From contig OY987251.1 of the NCBI GenBank assembly GCA_963920765.1, forward strand, positions 13,209,219 through 13,273,218: a stretch of 64,000 bases of DNA. The letters are read 5' to 3'. The stretch comes from Ulota crispa. Lineage: Eukaryota > Streptophyta > Bryopsida > Orthotrichales > Orthotrichaceae. A model generated the notes under the pieces. The model was not told where the DNA came from. It did not search any database and worked only from the letters and a program-made list of their open reading frames with translations. Shown here piece by piece: positions 21,601-33,621 of the stretch (its first letter is position 1; each line of letters begins with the position of its first letter). A program made the position numbers and the translations under genes.

Positions 21601-24600
21601 TTGTTTTTTGGTTTACATTTCTTATCAAAGTTGCAGATTCATGGGATATTGTGTTTAATGTTGAATTTTCTGAAGGTGGAGGATGATGAAGAATTACGTT
21701 TGCTTGGAGGGGTGAGAGGTACACAGACCGGATCCCGGCAGTCTGTCTTTGTGGAAAAGTTGAAGCATATGCCGGTGGTTGAAGGGTGGGCTACCTACAT
21801 GCACCAGGAAGCCATGCTGGCAGGATTAGCCCTGGCCCTTCTGTACTTTACTGTTTTGAGGTGCGTTTTGTTTGTTATTTGAGAGAGTTCTTCCTAATTC
21901 ACATCTCTAAATGTTGTTTAAGTATGCTTGACTATAACTATTTCTCTTTGTTTGAAGTAAGGATTCTTTTTCTATTGATTTCATAGGTACAATACGCGAA
22001 TGACTCCCAACAGTAGACCCCTTCTATTAGATTGAAGAAACTGTTAATATTGAGTTATTGGGCGTTAAATTCACTAATACTTATGTTGAATCAATGTCAA
22101 GTTACAAACGGTGTTAAGCTGATGTTTGTATGATGTCAGTTTCCTTGGCAAGTATTAAGTTAACCTTTTAACGGTTCATACGGGTCGATGTATATTTATC
22201 CACGTCTTATTTACAGGTGTTTTATGCTTGGTATATCAAAAAAAATCTTTTGTAAGTGGATAATAGATCATCCTCAAAATTTGATGCCCACAAATAGCCC
22301 ATCCAATGCATACATATGTCTGGCTTTAATTGTCAAAACTGTTATAGATTTGCTTGGCACTACGTTGAAGTCGTCCAGTAGTAATGCTGCCATTTGTACA
22401 TCCAATAGTATGAACATTAAAAGGGTGAACATTGAGTTATTAACTTAAGACGGATGTAACTTTTTGTTAATGTTGATTCAATGTCTAATCATATGAACAT
22501 TAGTTTGCCATTATGACCCTTTTGAGATGGCTTTTGTTTTTTTTTTGTTTCTTCTCACTTCTAGTACGTGGCGGGTGCAGCTTTGGGTCATTCATGACAG
22601 CAGTTCTGAATTGGAGAGGCATCCCTCCGTATGTACTGGGACTTGCTCGGGGTGTAGCCGCTCTTTGTGGGATTCTAGCAACAATTGTCTATCCAATTGT
22701 GCATGCTCGTCTTCACACTGTTCGTACAGGCATCTGGTCCATTTGGATCCAGGTAAAACAAAAGCCAACAACCGCTTTTCTACAAATAATGGGCTTCAAA
22801 AGTGGAAGTTTGAAAGGGAAGGTAACCTTGTTAATTATCACACCTAAGAGCATCCACAGCGTTACACGCTCAAGGTTTGACACACGTAATAGTTGGATGA
22901 TAAGTGCTCTGGGCCCCTCAAAATGTTCTCTTGACATAATCAAACTAAGCGGGTCAAGCAATGGACCTTGAAATCACTATTCATCCTAAGTTTAGTGAGC
23001 TCTATCCTATAGTCCACTTGATGATTGATCAATTGATTATTTGTGTGGCAAGTTTGAAGAGTAAGGCTGGGGGACAAGAATTTGAGGGCTCTTCAAAAGT
23101 AGATGTAAACACTTGGCGTGTTAATAATTGCATGTCGGGATGCAAACTCTGTAAGAGAGTATACTTGAAATACCATTTTAACGCTCCTTATTCTTGAAGT
23201 TTGGCAACCTAGAAAATTATGTCATGGAAGATAAAAAAGCAACCACAAGCAATGCTGTACTCAAAAACTAATTCTCAAAATGCTAAAGATTCCCAAAATT
23301 CAGCCCTTGGAGGAGCATTTTGAGAAAACCAAAAGTTCATGATTTTGGGCAAATTGGGTGGTGATTTTCCTTAACAATAAGTTTCTCTTTGAAATCTGAA
23401 GTTAAATCCCTTGATTCAGCTCCCAACTCTAACACCTCCTAACATCTTAACTTCAGTGTTGCTTGCATAAGGTCGATGGATGAGAAAACAATCTTGACCA
23501 TATCCAAGCATTGATCGTAAACAAACACTTCATTTTATTGGACCCACAACACAAAAAAAAGAGAGGAGGACCTTGACACCATCCAAATTATCTCTTACAA
23601 AGGTTGATCTTATCCAAGCAGCATTGTAAAAACTAATCTTTTGGATTTCCTATTTTCCCTATGATCAATGTTTTTCTATTGTTAATTTAAGTGTGCAAAA
23701 ATAACAACTCGGTGTTGCTCATGTTTGGTATTTTATTGAGCAGTGCTCCTTGCTATCAGTGTGCGTCATCTCCGTATGGATTCATAACCCAAGAGTGGCG
23801 TCCATTCTGCTGATCAGTGGCGTGGCAGCTTCACGACTTGGTCTTTGGATGTTCGACCTCTCGGTGACTCAGCTCATGCAGGTGCTGTTTGTCACAAAGC
23901 CTCCCTCTCTTGCCACCTTTCGAGTTCTGTCTCCCTTTTTTTTTCTTGGGAAAATTTGATGGATACCCTTGAAGTTTGCAATATTTGTACAGATGCTTGT
24001 GGTTTTTCAGATAGATATTGCATAATTACTGCACAATTACTCGCAGATTTAAGTGTTTGCTATGTTGTGCACGTCACTTCTTTCTCCCTTTGTGCGCACA
24101 TTGCTTCTTTCTTGTTCTATTGCACTCCTTGCTGCAACCGTCACCCTCATGACATTTTGACAAAGCTCTTGTATTGAAGAAAATCGTGGGCCAACTTGTA
24201 AAGCTCCTTCCATAGAAACAAGCACAAGAGTTTATTTGTGCTTGTGTGAAATGTGTCATGATCAATATTAAAGCAAGGAATGTAACAAAATGGGAAAGAA
24301 GCAGCCTGCACACAAAGGGAGATAGATGTGGGCGTGCATGACAAAACAAACGCTTGAGTTTGAGAATATTTGTGCAATTTCTGAAAAACCAACGACATCT
24401 ACACAGATATCGCAAACTTCAAGGGTATCCATCAATTTTTTTTTTTTTTATTTTTTTTTTTTTTTATTTTCTTCTATTCATGTGAAAACTCAGAAATATG
24501 CAGTGAATGATTGTCTTTCTTCGTTGGGGGAGTTTCATATAACAGTGTGGCTATTTATGTACTATAAAAGACAAGCATAACTTCGTTAATAGTACTGGTG

Positions 24601-25915
24601 TTCATACTAGGTTTAGTATAAATGATTTCTTTCCTCCAGGAATGGCTCTTGTATCCCAGCTTTAGGGTGCTCTTTCTCAAATCTTCTTGCAATCTCAAGC
24701 GCTAAAAAGGGAGGGAGTAAGGTCCGTGATACGTCTCACCTTAGATTTAACTCAAAATCGACATAGGAGGGATTCCTAAGAGGAGCTACAAAGGGCAAAA
24801 AGAAATACTTATTAAGAGTTTTGAATGTTTCAAGCAAAAAAAGTTGGCAGGACTTGGTTATAGAGTTTGTTGCACCTACCTCGTGAGAAATGTCCCACCT
24901 TTTTGGTGCCAAATTGTCCAAAAAGTGCAATCATGTAAGCATTTCTAAGTGAACCAGGACCTGGTTTATAGCGTGAATCACTGCTTTTGACCAGTCAGAT
25001 TTTGTGATCTTGGGACTTGGAATATAGCATAAATTGCTAGGTCCCAATTTTAAACTTTTGACCAATCAGATTTTGAGGTTTTAATGGGGAACTTGGGACG
25101 TGGTGTGAACCACTTATAATGTTATAAACAGGAGCTTTATCAAAAGTCATTGACTGTATTCTTGGGTTTGAATTTGTGGGGGCAGGAGTCGGTACCGGAA
25201 GCAGAGAGAGGCGTTGTAGGTGGCGTGCAAAAGTCCTTGCAGTCCCTCATGGACATGTTAACCTATGTCGTTGGCATGGTGATTGTTCACCCTCAGGCAA
25301 GTTTCCCCAGCTTTTTCAACAATTAAAAATTCCAAGATGAATCCACTCAAGCTTTGGCATTATAATTATACCATTCTATAGCAGGGTTAACTACTCACCC
25401 TTCTCAGTGTATGACCAACTTCCATGCTGCATGCCAAATCAAAAAACTGCGAAAAAAATTGCAGAAACAACAGCAAAGAAGTTACAAAACCATGTGCTAG
25501 AAAAAAACAAAATCAAAAGTTGGAAATGAGGTTTTGGGTGGGAATTTTTGAAGATTTGAGTTTTTATAGTAAAAAGGCCGTGACTAATTCTAATGCAGCA
25601 TGGAAGTTGGCCCTCTTTGCTTGAGTTGTGGAAATATAATTTTGCTGGATTTGAGGGTTTATAACTCTTTGTTATTTTCAAAGTTTGGCACTGTTTTTTC
25701 TTATGATTTCAGAGTTCAAAACTCTTTTGTTTTCTTCAGAGTTTGGCACTGTTTTTTTTGCTTACGTTTCTGTGGTTTTGGGGATGCAGGACTTTGGGAT
25801 CACTATTTGCATGTCATATGCGGCTGTGGTGGCTGCTGCCCTGCTCTACTCCATGCACGTCTACCGAGTTCGAGGTCACCTCTTCCACTTTGACCGCCTC
25901 CTGAGGTCCAGGTAG
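18689..25915 (+). CDS. FPN: Ferroportin/IREG-type metal exporter (SLC40 family), complete, nine exons
   Basis: This is a multi-pass membrane transporter of the ferroportin family, exporting ferrous iron and related divalent metals. Exons are 18,689-18,870, 19,463-19,613, 20,541-20,740, 21,221-21,539, 21,676-21,860, 22,581-22,752, 23,744-23,881, 25,186-25,296 and 25,790-25,915. All are in phase, with 1,584 nt giving 527 residues. Family hallmarks are YWSHFLSRWGDRMWEFAVGL (about 50-69), SALSGMAMDIVVERDWVV (about 163-180), the conserved cytosolic segment LNAVMRRIDLTCKLLAPV, VEYWLLHHVY, and the late segment FMTAVLNWRGIPPYVLGLARG. The short N-terminus lacks an obvious plastid transit peptide, so it resembles FPN1/FPN2 (plasma or vacuolar membrane) rather than plastid MAR1/IREG3; this is inference. 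Eight introns are GT-AG except the last, which begins GCAAGT. The ATG at 18,689 is the first in frame; a TTG-started extension is not supported. Confidence 0.95.
18877..19305. mobile_element. Stowaway-like MITE in ferroportin intron 1
   Basis: The terminal inverted repeats CTCCCTCTGTCCCTCTAAAA and TTTTTAGAGGGACAGAGGGAG are flanked by TA on both sides, the Tc1/mariner-derived Stowaway signature. It starts 6 nt after the exon 1 splice junction. Confidence 0.9.
20792..21102. mobile_element. Palindromic foldback MITE, copy 5
   Basis: The full palindrome lies in ferroportin intron 3. The flanks AATTAGTAAA and AATGGTAAA are similar, compatible with a 9-bp target duplication plus one indel. Confidence 0.85.
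23948..24437. mobile_element. Palindromic foldback MITE, copy 6 (long spacer)
   Basis: The arms match the family, but the spacer is about 180 bp longer than in other copies, and the right end decays into a T-rich run (24,437-24,470). It lies in ferroportin intron 7. Confidence 0.75.
25297..25789 (+). other. GC-AG intron of ferroportin
   Basis: The donor reads CCTCAG|GCAAGT, and the acceptor reads GGATGCAG|GAC. No GT donor nearby keeps the phase and the conserved protein. GC-AG introns are a known minority class and need a strong flanking match, as seen here. Confidence 0.85.
25414..25610. mobile_element. 197-bp MITE in the GC-AG intron
   Basis: A perfect 18-bp terminal inverted repeat, CCAACTTCCATGCTGCAT, pairs with ATGCAGCATGGAAGTTGG. 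Confidence 0.75.
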
Positions 25916-26159
25916 GCAGCACAGGTGGCACCAGGGGTCCGCACAAATGGGATCAAAGCCAGGCTCCTCGGCCAGGGCTTACTGTTGTCTGCTGGAAGAT
26001 GGGGGTGCATGTGACCAGGTGAAGGCATTCATTTCCAGTTTTCCAATTTTGGGTTTGTTCTTGCTCACATTTTGTGTAGAAAATTTTGGAACATTTTACC
26101 TTGAATTTGTGTTTGAGGATTTTGTCATAATGGAGAGATTTTGTGGTTGGGAAAGTGAC

Positions 26160-26571
26160 GCTTCACACTACGTCCCACGTCCCATCTGTGTAAATCCCAC
26201 GTCAACACAAGATCCCAGCTTCATTGGGTTATTAAGGGCAAAAAGAAGTACTAAAGAAAATCACAAATATATTATGCAAAAAAAATTGGTGGGACTTGGG
26301 CTAAGAAAGTTGGGTCCAACAAGATGGTCAACCCAAACCTTGAATCATCTTCTTTGGCGCCAAACTTTCAAAATGTGTTGTCATGTAAGCAAAATGTAAT
26401 GAACTAGGATGTTGGACTTGGGAGGTAGTCTGAAGCGCTAAATCCCACGTCAATGACCTTTTTCAATTTCAAGAGGACGTGGGATGTAGTGTGAACGTAA
26501 ATTCCATCTTTTGGCTTTATATCAATTAGATTCTTTCAATTTCAAGAGGACATGGGACATAGTGTGAAGCA
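26160..26571. mobile_element. MITE downstream of ferroportin
   Basis: The terminal inverted repeats GCTTCACACTACGTCCCACG and the mirrored GGACATGGGACATAGTGTGAAGC bound 412 bp. An extra internal copy of the right arm (GAGGACGTGGGATGTAGTGTGAA) lies at about 26,472-26,494. There is no coding capacity; the open frame at 25,947-26,399 overlaps it and is not a gene. Confidence 0.75.
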
Positions 26572-27478
26572 CCCTTAATTGTGGTATCTTTGATATCCCA
26601 AGTACAAAGTGTACTATGATTATAAACATGTTGTATTTAAGTATATATGGACTATCCAAGGTCTACACGAAATAAACCAAATTAAAAAATTGATTTGCAG
26701 AACACGAGAAGAAGTAGAATATGTGAAATTGATGCTAAAGTAGTATTTGCAGTTGCAAGAACCTGGAAGGTGGTGGCGAACATTTCTTACATTTTGTAGA
26801 TTTCCTTATCATATTTGTATGAAATATTTTGAGACATAACAAAATGTATAAAAGTATAGAATGAATTTTGAACTGTGCACACATTCTTTGAGGTTTGGTA
26901 AGAGAATGTGATTTTATAAAAGGTTGTATTGAAAAATTGGATGTGTGTTCATTGAATTTTGAGATGGATCAATAGATAAGGTAGGGAAATTGCATGTTTA
27001 ATAGATGTACTTTTTATTTGTTTTTATATTCTTGCGCATTGTCCTTTGAAGTTCATAGTATTCTAGAGTCATTAAAATTTTGAATAGATGTGCATTTGTA
27101 AGGCGATATGCTTGTGATAATATGCATATAGAGATAGTTTAAGTGTGTCCAATTTTTTAAGGTTACATTAAATTAATTAATTGTTTTTAGAAAGATTTAT
27201 TGACTTTGGACCACAAGGAAGGAGGTTTTGCATTGAGAAGCTATTGTGAGGAAGTCTGAGTAGGTGCCCTTACTCAAAATGTTTGCTAGTGCTAGAGGAG
27301 CAAAGCTTCTTGCAGTATAATTGCTTGTTTCAACTTTAGATTTGATAAAATGTTGGCAACATTGACCATGTTGCATTTGCAATTATACCAAGAAGATTCT
27401 AGTGTCACGTAGCTTTTCTAGATAATATGATATCTTTACATGCACAAATAGTGCATATTTTTTATAATTTGGGTGTTA
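26572..27478. other. AT-rich intergenic, nothing recognised
   Basis: I see no exon, RNA gene or clear repeat. Confidence 0.5.
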
Positions 27479-27720
27479 ACCCCTAAGCCCCCAAGCCATA
27501 TTCACTCAAATCCATACCCTTGTGTACTTAGTCCAATAAAAGTATTACCTAAGTAGAGTCAAACAGCTTGAATTTTTTTTGAGTGGTAGTAGACACATGC
27601 TTGGAGGTACATGAAAAAGTACAAGTCCTTTGACTTTACCATTAAGAAGAGGATAAGAGTCAAACATGGACAATTTTTAAAACTAAGTGACCACATAGTG
27701 GTCGCTAGGGCGCTCAAGAG
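27479..27720. mobile_element. Possible TTA-flanked MITE (weak)
   Basis: TTA flanks both sides, and the left end ACCCCTAAGCCCCC loosely mirrors a right end GGGCGCTCAAGAG. The termini are too diverged to be sure. Confidence 0.35.
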
Positions 27721-28121
27721 TTAAGGTAGTATGACCAAAACTAGGTATGTACCCAAAAAGCATGCTTCTTTTAATCCAAACTTTAATTAGTCATTCATTG
27801 CAAAATGTCAAGAAATAAGTGTGGGGCAACCTAAATGCACTATTTAGTGTAGAACCCAAACTCCTAATTGTGATTACTATATTTTTCTGATTCCTTTATA
27901 TCCAAAATAATAATACTACAAAAATTAAAAAAACTAAACAAAAAAAAGTGAATCAATCATTCCATGAAATAGTTATTGTTAATGACTCTTAATTCTACAA
28001 AATTTGTGTACATTTATACACTAAATAATTGTAATTTTTCTTTACACTATATGAAAGGCTTGGCAAGGGCAAACATAAGGGGAACAACCCCAAACAACCA
28101 TTTAAAAATAACCGGTATAAG

Positions 28122-28635
28122 GTAGGTGCACCCAATACCAACATTGTACCTAATGGCAGTGTTTTTTTTTAGCAATTTGGTGCTCGATTGCACCCAAAAA
28201 AAATCTAGGTAAATAATGTGGCAAAAACCTTGGATGAAATTGCCAAAAAAGCTTCAAATTAAAAAAAATCTTGGATGAAATTGCCAAATTGTGGATGAAA
28301 ACCAAATTATAGACATGTAGTATGTGCTAATGTGATATTTTCTATCCATTATGTGGATGAATGTTGAAATTTGGAGCATCACTATAACATTATAAATTGC
28401 CACTTTGACACCTCGTACAAAATGAAAAGAAAAAAAACCCCTCCCTAATGGCATCACTTTCTACACAAAGGGGTCATTCTAGAATTTAAATCTAGATATG
28501 TTGTAAATAGCTTATCATTTTTATTAACAACAATAAGCTATCCACGGTTTACCTAGATTTAAGTTCTAGAATGACCATCTTGTAGCGAGTGATACCATTG
28601 GGTACATCAATACTATTGGGTGCTCCTACCTTACA
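28122..28635. mobile_element. About 515-bp inverted-repeat element inserted in copy A
   Basis: The ends AAGGTAGGTGCACCCAATA and TTGGGTGCTCCTACCTT are inverted repeats. Copy B lacks the element at the matching place (about 39,502). Related internal sequence recurs at 42,268-42,482. Confidence 0.75.
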
Positions 28636-29884
28636 CAAGTGGACTAATGCCCAAATGATGTTGCCATTCTTCTTCTTTATGTTTTAAGGGTTGACATAAT
28701 CAAAAATTGAGCTCATATACCCTACAAATAGCTTCAAGCACATACTAATATGAGGAGTTTTTTTTTTCATCACTTGAGATCATAAGTTTGGGCCATAAGT
28801 ACAAGCCTTGAAAAGTGAGCTTTAGAATAGAAGGCATGATAAAGACCTGGTATTGTGGTTGGGATTTCAATTTTATCCAAATATTCCAAAACATTTATTT
28901 TTAGTTAAAACTATATTATAATGAAAGTTTACAACTTTTTCAAAAATGATTTGGCATTTTCTTCTTGGTGGACACAATTTTGGAAGATGGAGTTGTGATA
29001 GATCTTATTTTTGGAACATGAATATACTTTTTGGTATTTTGGCCATGATTCCACGCATGATAGCCTAAAGCTAAATCTCACAAATTCAATCAATGTGAGG
29101 CATGTATTAGGGCCTCCATGAAGTGCAAAACTCTCAAAGATGGTCTCTTGAAATAATTAGGGGGATTCACAGCTTTGCTTTATTCTTTGTTGAATTTTTA
29201 ACAAAAATCTTCATCTCTTCTAGGGGATTCAAAGCTTGTTTTTTTTTTTTTTTGGTCATTTTCCTCATACAAAAGGGCCCCACTTTCTTGTTCTCTTATA
29301 CAAAAAATTTCATGCTTGCACTTTTGCACACTTTGCTTAATGCTCCAATCTTTTAGTTAACTTATGAAAAAAGTTGTTTTACTTGAAGAAGTCATTCCTC
29401 TTACATCAAGGAAAAATGCCATTAGAAAAATATTGGTCCTCTCAAAGTTTTACACCCCCTCTAATCAAAGTGTAGGGAGAAAAAGATAAACATGCACAAT
29501 GTGGAAAATACTTTTTTTCCCTCATAATGGAGTTCCTAGTTATATTGAACAATTTTTTAATGCAACATAGTATTGTACAATTTACAATTTTCAAGGTTTC
29601 CAATCTACTAGGGTAGCATATGAGTCTACAAAAACATTAGTATTGATGCCATTTCCAAGGCAACTCAAAACATGACCACATCTTTCATACCAAAAACTTG
29701 ATGTTGAAACCTAACCACCACAGATCCATCATGACAACACCAAAGCTCATCTCAACGCAGAAAACATAATGTTTATTTAGAACACTAAACCATAAGAACA
29801 TATTCCTACTGTTGCAAATGTGCTTAAATTTTGAGTTGAAATCATACTAAACTTTTTCCATGCTATAACTTCAATTAAAACTGA

Positions 29885-30165
29885 ACAACACAATTTTGAA
29901 CACATTTTCCAGTCTCCTGAAGCAGAATTGAAGAAAGAGCCAAAACTCCTTTGAACACGTTTTTCAGACTACCGAAGTAAACTTGAAGAAAGCGCCAACA
30001 ATTTTTTTAACACACTTCTCAGTCTATTGAATGCAATATTAAAGAAAGTGCCAACACTTCTTTGAAGATATTTTCCAGTCTACAGCAGTAAACTTGAGGA
30101 AAACGCCAACACCTTTTTTGAACTCATTTTCCAGAATATTGAAGCAAAATTAAAGAAAGCACCTC
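29885..30165. repeat. About 60-bp minisatellite, copy A
   Basis: About five units each contain GAACAC-TTTTCCAGTCTA, GAAG-AA-TTGAAGAAAG and GCCAACAC. It lies downstream of the position of LEA-like exon 2, as in copy B. Confidence 0.75.
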
Positions 30166-30329
30166 AGGTCTTTTCTTGAAGTAAACCTTCTTCCAAACAC
30201 AGACTTTGTACACAAAATCCAATGTCCAGAATCCAATGTCGGTAACAACTTGTACCAAAAGGGAACCTGAGCCTCTTTCAAAAACACATCACCCACCTCA
30301 AGAGGTTTTTTGATATTGTGACATGGGGA

Positions 30330-30560
30330 ATGCTAAATCGTGAGCAGGGATTCATGAGCCGTGAGCCGTGAGCGTAATTTTTTTATCCAAATATTGAATT
30401 TCACCTATAATTGTATACATAGGACCTTATAATTGCACATTATAAACATTCATCTCTTGAAAAATTATTGTTTTTTAAGTTTTTCCATTATTTTTGAGCT
30501 CAAAATTGATTCCCACTCACATAATCTTGGCTCAACGCTCATAGGCTCACCATTCTACAC
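30330..30560. other. Sequence replacing LEA-like exon 2 in copy A
   Basis: Flanks on both sides align with copy B (B 41,100-41,340 and about 41,685 onward). The coding exon is missing and about 230 bp with mirrored GTGAGC/GCTCAC motifs stand in its place, possibly a MITE that replaced or deleted the exon. Confidence 0.65.
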
Positions 30561-30800
30561 TCACAAAATAGCTTACCTCTCAATAACAACAACAAAACAA
30601 TCTCAAAAATTCGTACTGAACTTAGTGGAAAGCAAGCATTGGCTATGAGTCATTATGTACAAGAGAGTTTGTTAAGAAATGTCCTTTTGAGATCATTGAT
30701 TGAGCATGTTCAAATAGGACTCAATCGCTGAAGATATACCCAGTGCTATGAAGTAAGCCTCATCATATAAAAAACTAGAATCCAAATCTGTGGTTTCTAC

Positions 30801-31092
30801 ACTAAATATTGCGTTTAGGTTGCCCCACAATAATTTCTTGACATTTTACACTATATAGTTACTCACTGATAGTACAGTACTTTTCATCAATAATTATTGT
30901 AATTAACAATTTTTTAAAGGACTTGGTAACAACACCAAAGCTGCAAAAAACAAACCAATGGTGTTCAAGTTGTAAACCATGTGAAATCCGTTGCATGTGC
31001 CTTCAAGTGCTCAAACATTGAGTCATAATATAACTTTGCCAAGATATGACAACCTAATTGTTAAGGCAACCTAAATGTAATATTTGGTGTAG
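30801..31092. mobile_element. MITE, CTACACTAAATATTGC family, copy A
   Basis: The terminal inverted repeats are CTACACTAAATATTGCGTTT (continuing AGGTTGCC) and the mirrored GGCAACCTAAATGTAATATT (continuing TGGTGTAG). It is absent from the matching site in copy B (about 41,860). Confidence 0.85.
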
Positions 31093-31250
31093 TCGATGTA
31101 GTAGCTGGGAATGAGGAGAAGGATTATGAATTATTGTGAATAGTCAATGAGATGATGACACAATTATTGTGAATTCTAGCCAAGGCTTCATAGGAATGAC
31201 ACTTTGGTTTCCTAGTTCCCTTTCACATGACTTAACACTTTAAAAAGTCA

Positions 31251-31565
31251 GGGGAAAATTTTATAGATATCCGTGAAGTTTGCCACATTTGTATAGGCAC
31301 CCCTGGTTTTTTGGAAATTGCACTAATGCTATCAAATCAGTGTTCGATTTGTTGTGCGTGCTACTTCTTTCATGACCACTGTTAAAGCAAGGAGTGCAAT
31401 ACACCATAAAAGAATGCAATGTGCGCACAAGGAAAAAAGAAGTGGCATGAATGAAAGAACAAATGCCTGAAAATTATGGTCCAAGGGTATCTGTGCAATT
31501 TTTGAAACAGTAGGGGTATCTATACAAATATGGCAAACTTCAAGAGTATCCATAAAAAATTTCCT
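31251..31565. mobile_element. Palindromic foldback MITE, copy 7
   Basis: It has the family arms with more substitutions. Copy B lacks it at the aligned place (about 42,835). Confidence 0.8.
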
Positions 31566-31710
31566 CAAATCAAAATCCATAGAGAAATTCCAGTTATCAT
31601 CCCTTGTTCATCTATATGTGTTTTACACAAAACTTGGTGCCCAACCTTAGCCAAACCAATGCATCCATTAATAAAATTGGAATTGTAAACGTTCTTCTCA
31701 ACTTTGCTTA

Positions 31711-31922
31711 ACCCCTAAAGGGCCCTTGGGCTCTAGAGATACAGTACCAAATACAGTCACAATTAATATTCAGAAGTTTGAATTAGCTAGAAATTAAGTG
31801 TTACAACCATACATATTGAAAGATTGTATGATGATGAGTACATAATTTTTTTGGAAAGCCCTTAGAACAACTCAAATACATCTGTATATACGGCTGCAAA
31901 GGGCTTTTGGGCCATTCAGGAG
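31711..31922. mobile_element. Harbinger-like MITE with TTA target duplication
   Basis: The left end ACCCCTAAAGGGCCCTTGGG mirrors the right end AAAGGGCTTTTGGGCC...GGAG. TTA is present on both sides, while copy B has a single TTA at the empty site (TTTGCTTAACATCACC near 42,890). Confidence 0.85.
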
Positions 31923-32038
31923 TTAACATCACCTTGAAGTTCTCCACCCAAAAAAGCTAAAAAAGAATGTTGCCATTCGTACATCCCAGAACATATGAAC
32001 ATTAATAGCTTCAAGATGTGAAAACACATCACCAAAAA

Positions 32039-32505
32039 ACGTAGAGATGTGCAAGAGAGGAGAACATGCTAGGGGTACTCACAATAGCCAAACTGGGGGC
32101 ATCACCACTGCCACCACTGGTAGTCTTGGTACCAGAACCCTAACTGGATCCATAACTGGATCCATAGAACCCATAACCCCATATTCGATCAATATGGAAT
32201 TGTTAGTTGTATATGAAAATTCAGATACACTCCATATATAACTGACAATTCTATATTGACCAAATATTGTGTTCCATCCTTAGCAGCATGCAAACGATCT
32301 TCAACACTGTCCATCACAGCTTTCACCGGCCCCAAATTCTTATTGAGCTGTTCCGCATACAAATCCGGCTTTGGCCCTGCTGACACGTCATCGTCACCCT
32401 CAATAGCCACATTCCTCTGCTCTTTTGATATCCAGGCCTTGGTCTCATCAGCCTTCTTTTGCGGTGTGGCTCCTGAGCCTTTGAAGTCCGGAGCAATGTC
32501 AGTGT
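32039..32505 (-). pseudogene. LEA-like gene, copy A: broken exon 1
   Basis: It is homologous to exon 1 of the intact gene at 43,044-43,430. Reading on the minus strand it keeps DIAPDFKGSGATPQ...KAWISKEQRN, the shared SAGPKPDLYAEQLNKNLGP core and DRLHAAKDG. The first about 32 codons, including ATG, are gone beyond 32,505. A hairpin-forming insertion of about 100 bp interrupts the 3' part (about 32,170-32,270), followed by an in-frame stop. Exon 2 is missing altogether (30,330-30,560). It cannot make the protein. Confidence 0.85.
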
Positions 32506-32965
32506 TTTTCTTCTAAATCAACCAAAAAGCTTGACAACTCTAACAATACAAGAAAAGTTTAAAGACCTGTCAACCTTGGAATGTACGTCAAAACCAAAGT
32601 GAGATTCAAAAGCAGCAAATTAAGTATTCTCACAGTAATCATAACATTCTCGAACAAGACCTGTTTCTAGTTTTTGTGTTTTTCTTCGAAATCAGCCAAA
32701 AGCTTGACAACTCTAGAGATGCAGGAAAAGCTAAGAACCTATCAACCTCGGAATGTACGTCAAAACAGAAGTGAGATTCAAAAACAGCAACAATCCAGCA
32801 AAAAAAAAAAATCTCAGAAGAATCTTAGCATTCTTGAACAAAACCTGCTTCAATTTTCAGTGCTTTTCTTCTAAATCAACCCAAAGCTTGACAACACGGA
32901 CGTGTCACACAGAATTCAAAAAAAGTTAAAAACCTGTCAACCTCGTCATGTACGCTCATTTGACG
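32496..32965. repeat. Tandem repeat upstream of the LEA-like pseudogene (about 3 x 180 bp)
   Basis: Three units each contain AAATCARCC, AAGCTTGACAAC and CCTGTCAACCTYGG with ATGTACG. The matching region in B has about one unit; C has about three, diverged (54,145-54,670). Confidence 0.65.
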
Positions 32966-33302
32966 TAGCCCTAAATTAAACAGCATGGATTCTTCAATTA
33001 CAGCAACAGACTCTATAAAAGCCTTAGTTTTTACAATGTATCCCAACTCAGAGACATGATACCAAGAGCATCAGTGAACCCAATGCTGGCCAGATTTCAA
33101 AACTTGCTGACCTCTATAGAAACTCAGAATACAAGAGAAAACAGGGATTGGAGAGCGTACATTTCAATGTACAATTCTGCCGGTATTATCTTCGTCAATG
33201 GGGAGACTTGGAGAGACTTGGCAAAAATTGGGAAGAATTGGATAAATTTGGGGACTTTGGGTGTTTGTAGAGGAAGTGCAAGGAGTTGTGATGTGGAGCC
33301 TA

Positions 33303-33621
33303 AGAGCATCTCCACTGGTGGAGATTCGCTTAAAGTTTTTCATCTGGTTTGACGAGGCCTGAAGGCTCTCAATCTCCACCCATGCTCTTTGAAAAGGTGG
33401 CCTAACACTCCAACACACCCCATAAATAAGCAATTGACCACTTATCTAGGGAAGTAGAGAATAAAGTTCACTAAACTTAAAGTGAATAGTGCATGAATAG
33501 TGGTTTGGAGCTAGAGTGGCTTGCTAAACTCGCCAAATAAAAAAGTTTGAGAAGACCTAAGTGGAGCTGGGCTACTTTTCTTCATGTTTGAGCAAGTCAG
33601 AGCCATCGGTGGAGATGCTCT
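33303..33621. mobile_element. MITE with AGAGCATCTCCAC ends, present only in copy A
   Basis: The terminal inverted repeats are AGAGCATCTCCACTGGTGGA and TCGGTGGAGATGCTCT, bounding 319 bp. The aligned sites in B (about 44,000) and C (about 56,293) are empty. Confidence 0.85.

Noticed and set aside
21544-21675. Upstream extension of ferroportin exon 5 in the open frame
   Set aside because: It is T-rich intron sequence. The acceptor before 21,676 restores phase and family similarity.
25947-26399. 150-codon plus-strand frame after ferroportin
   Set aside because: It overlaps a MITE (26,160-26,571) and the 3' UTR; composition is not protein-like.
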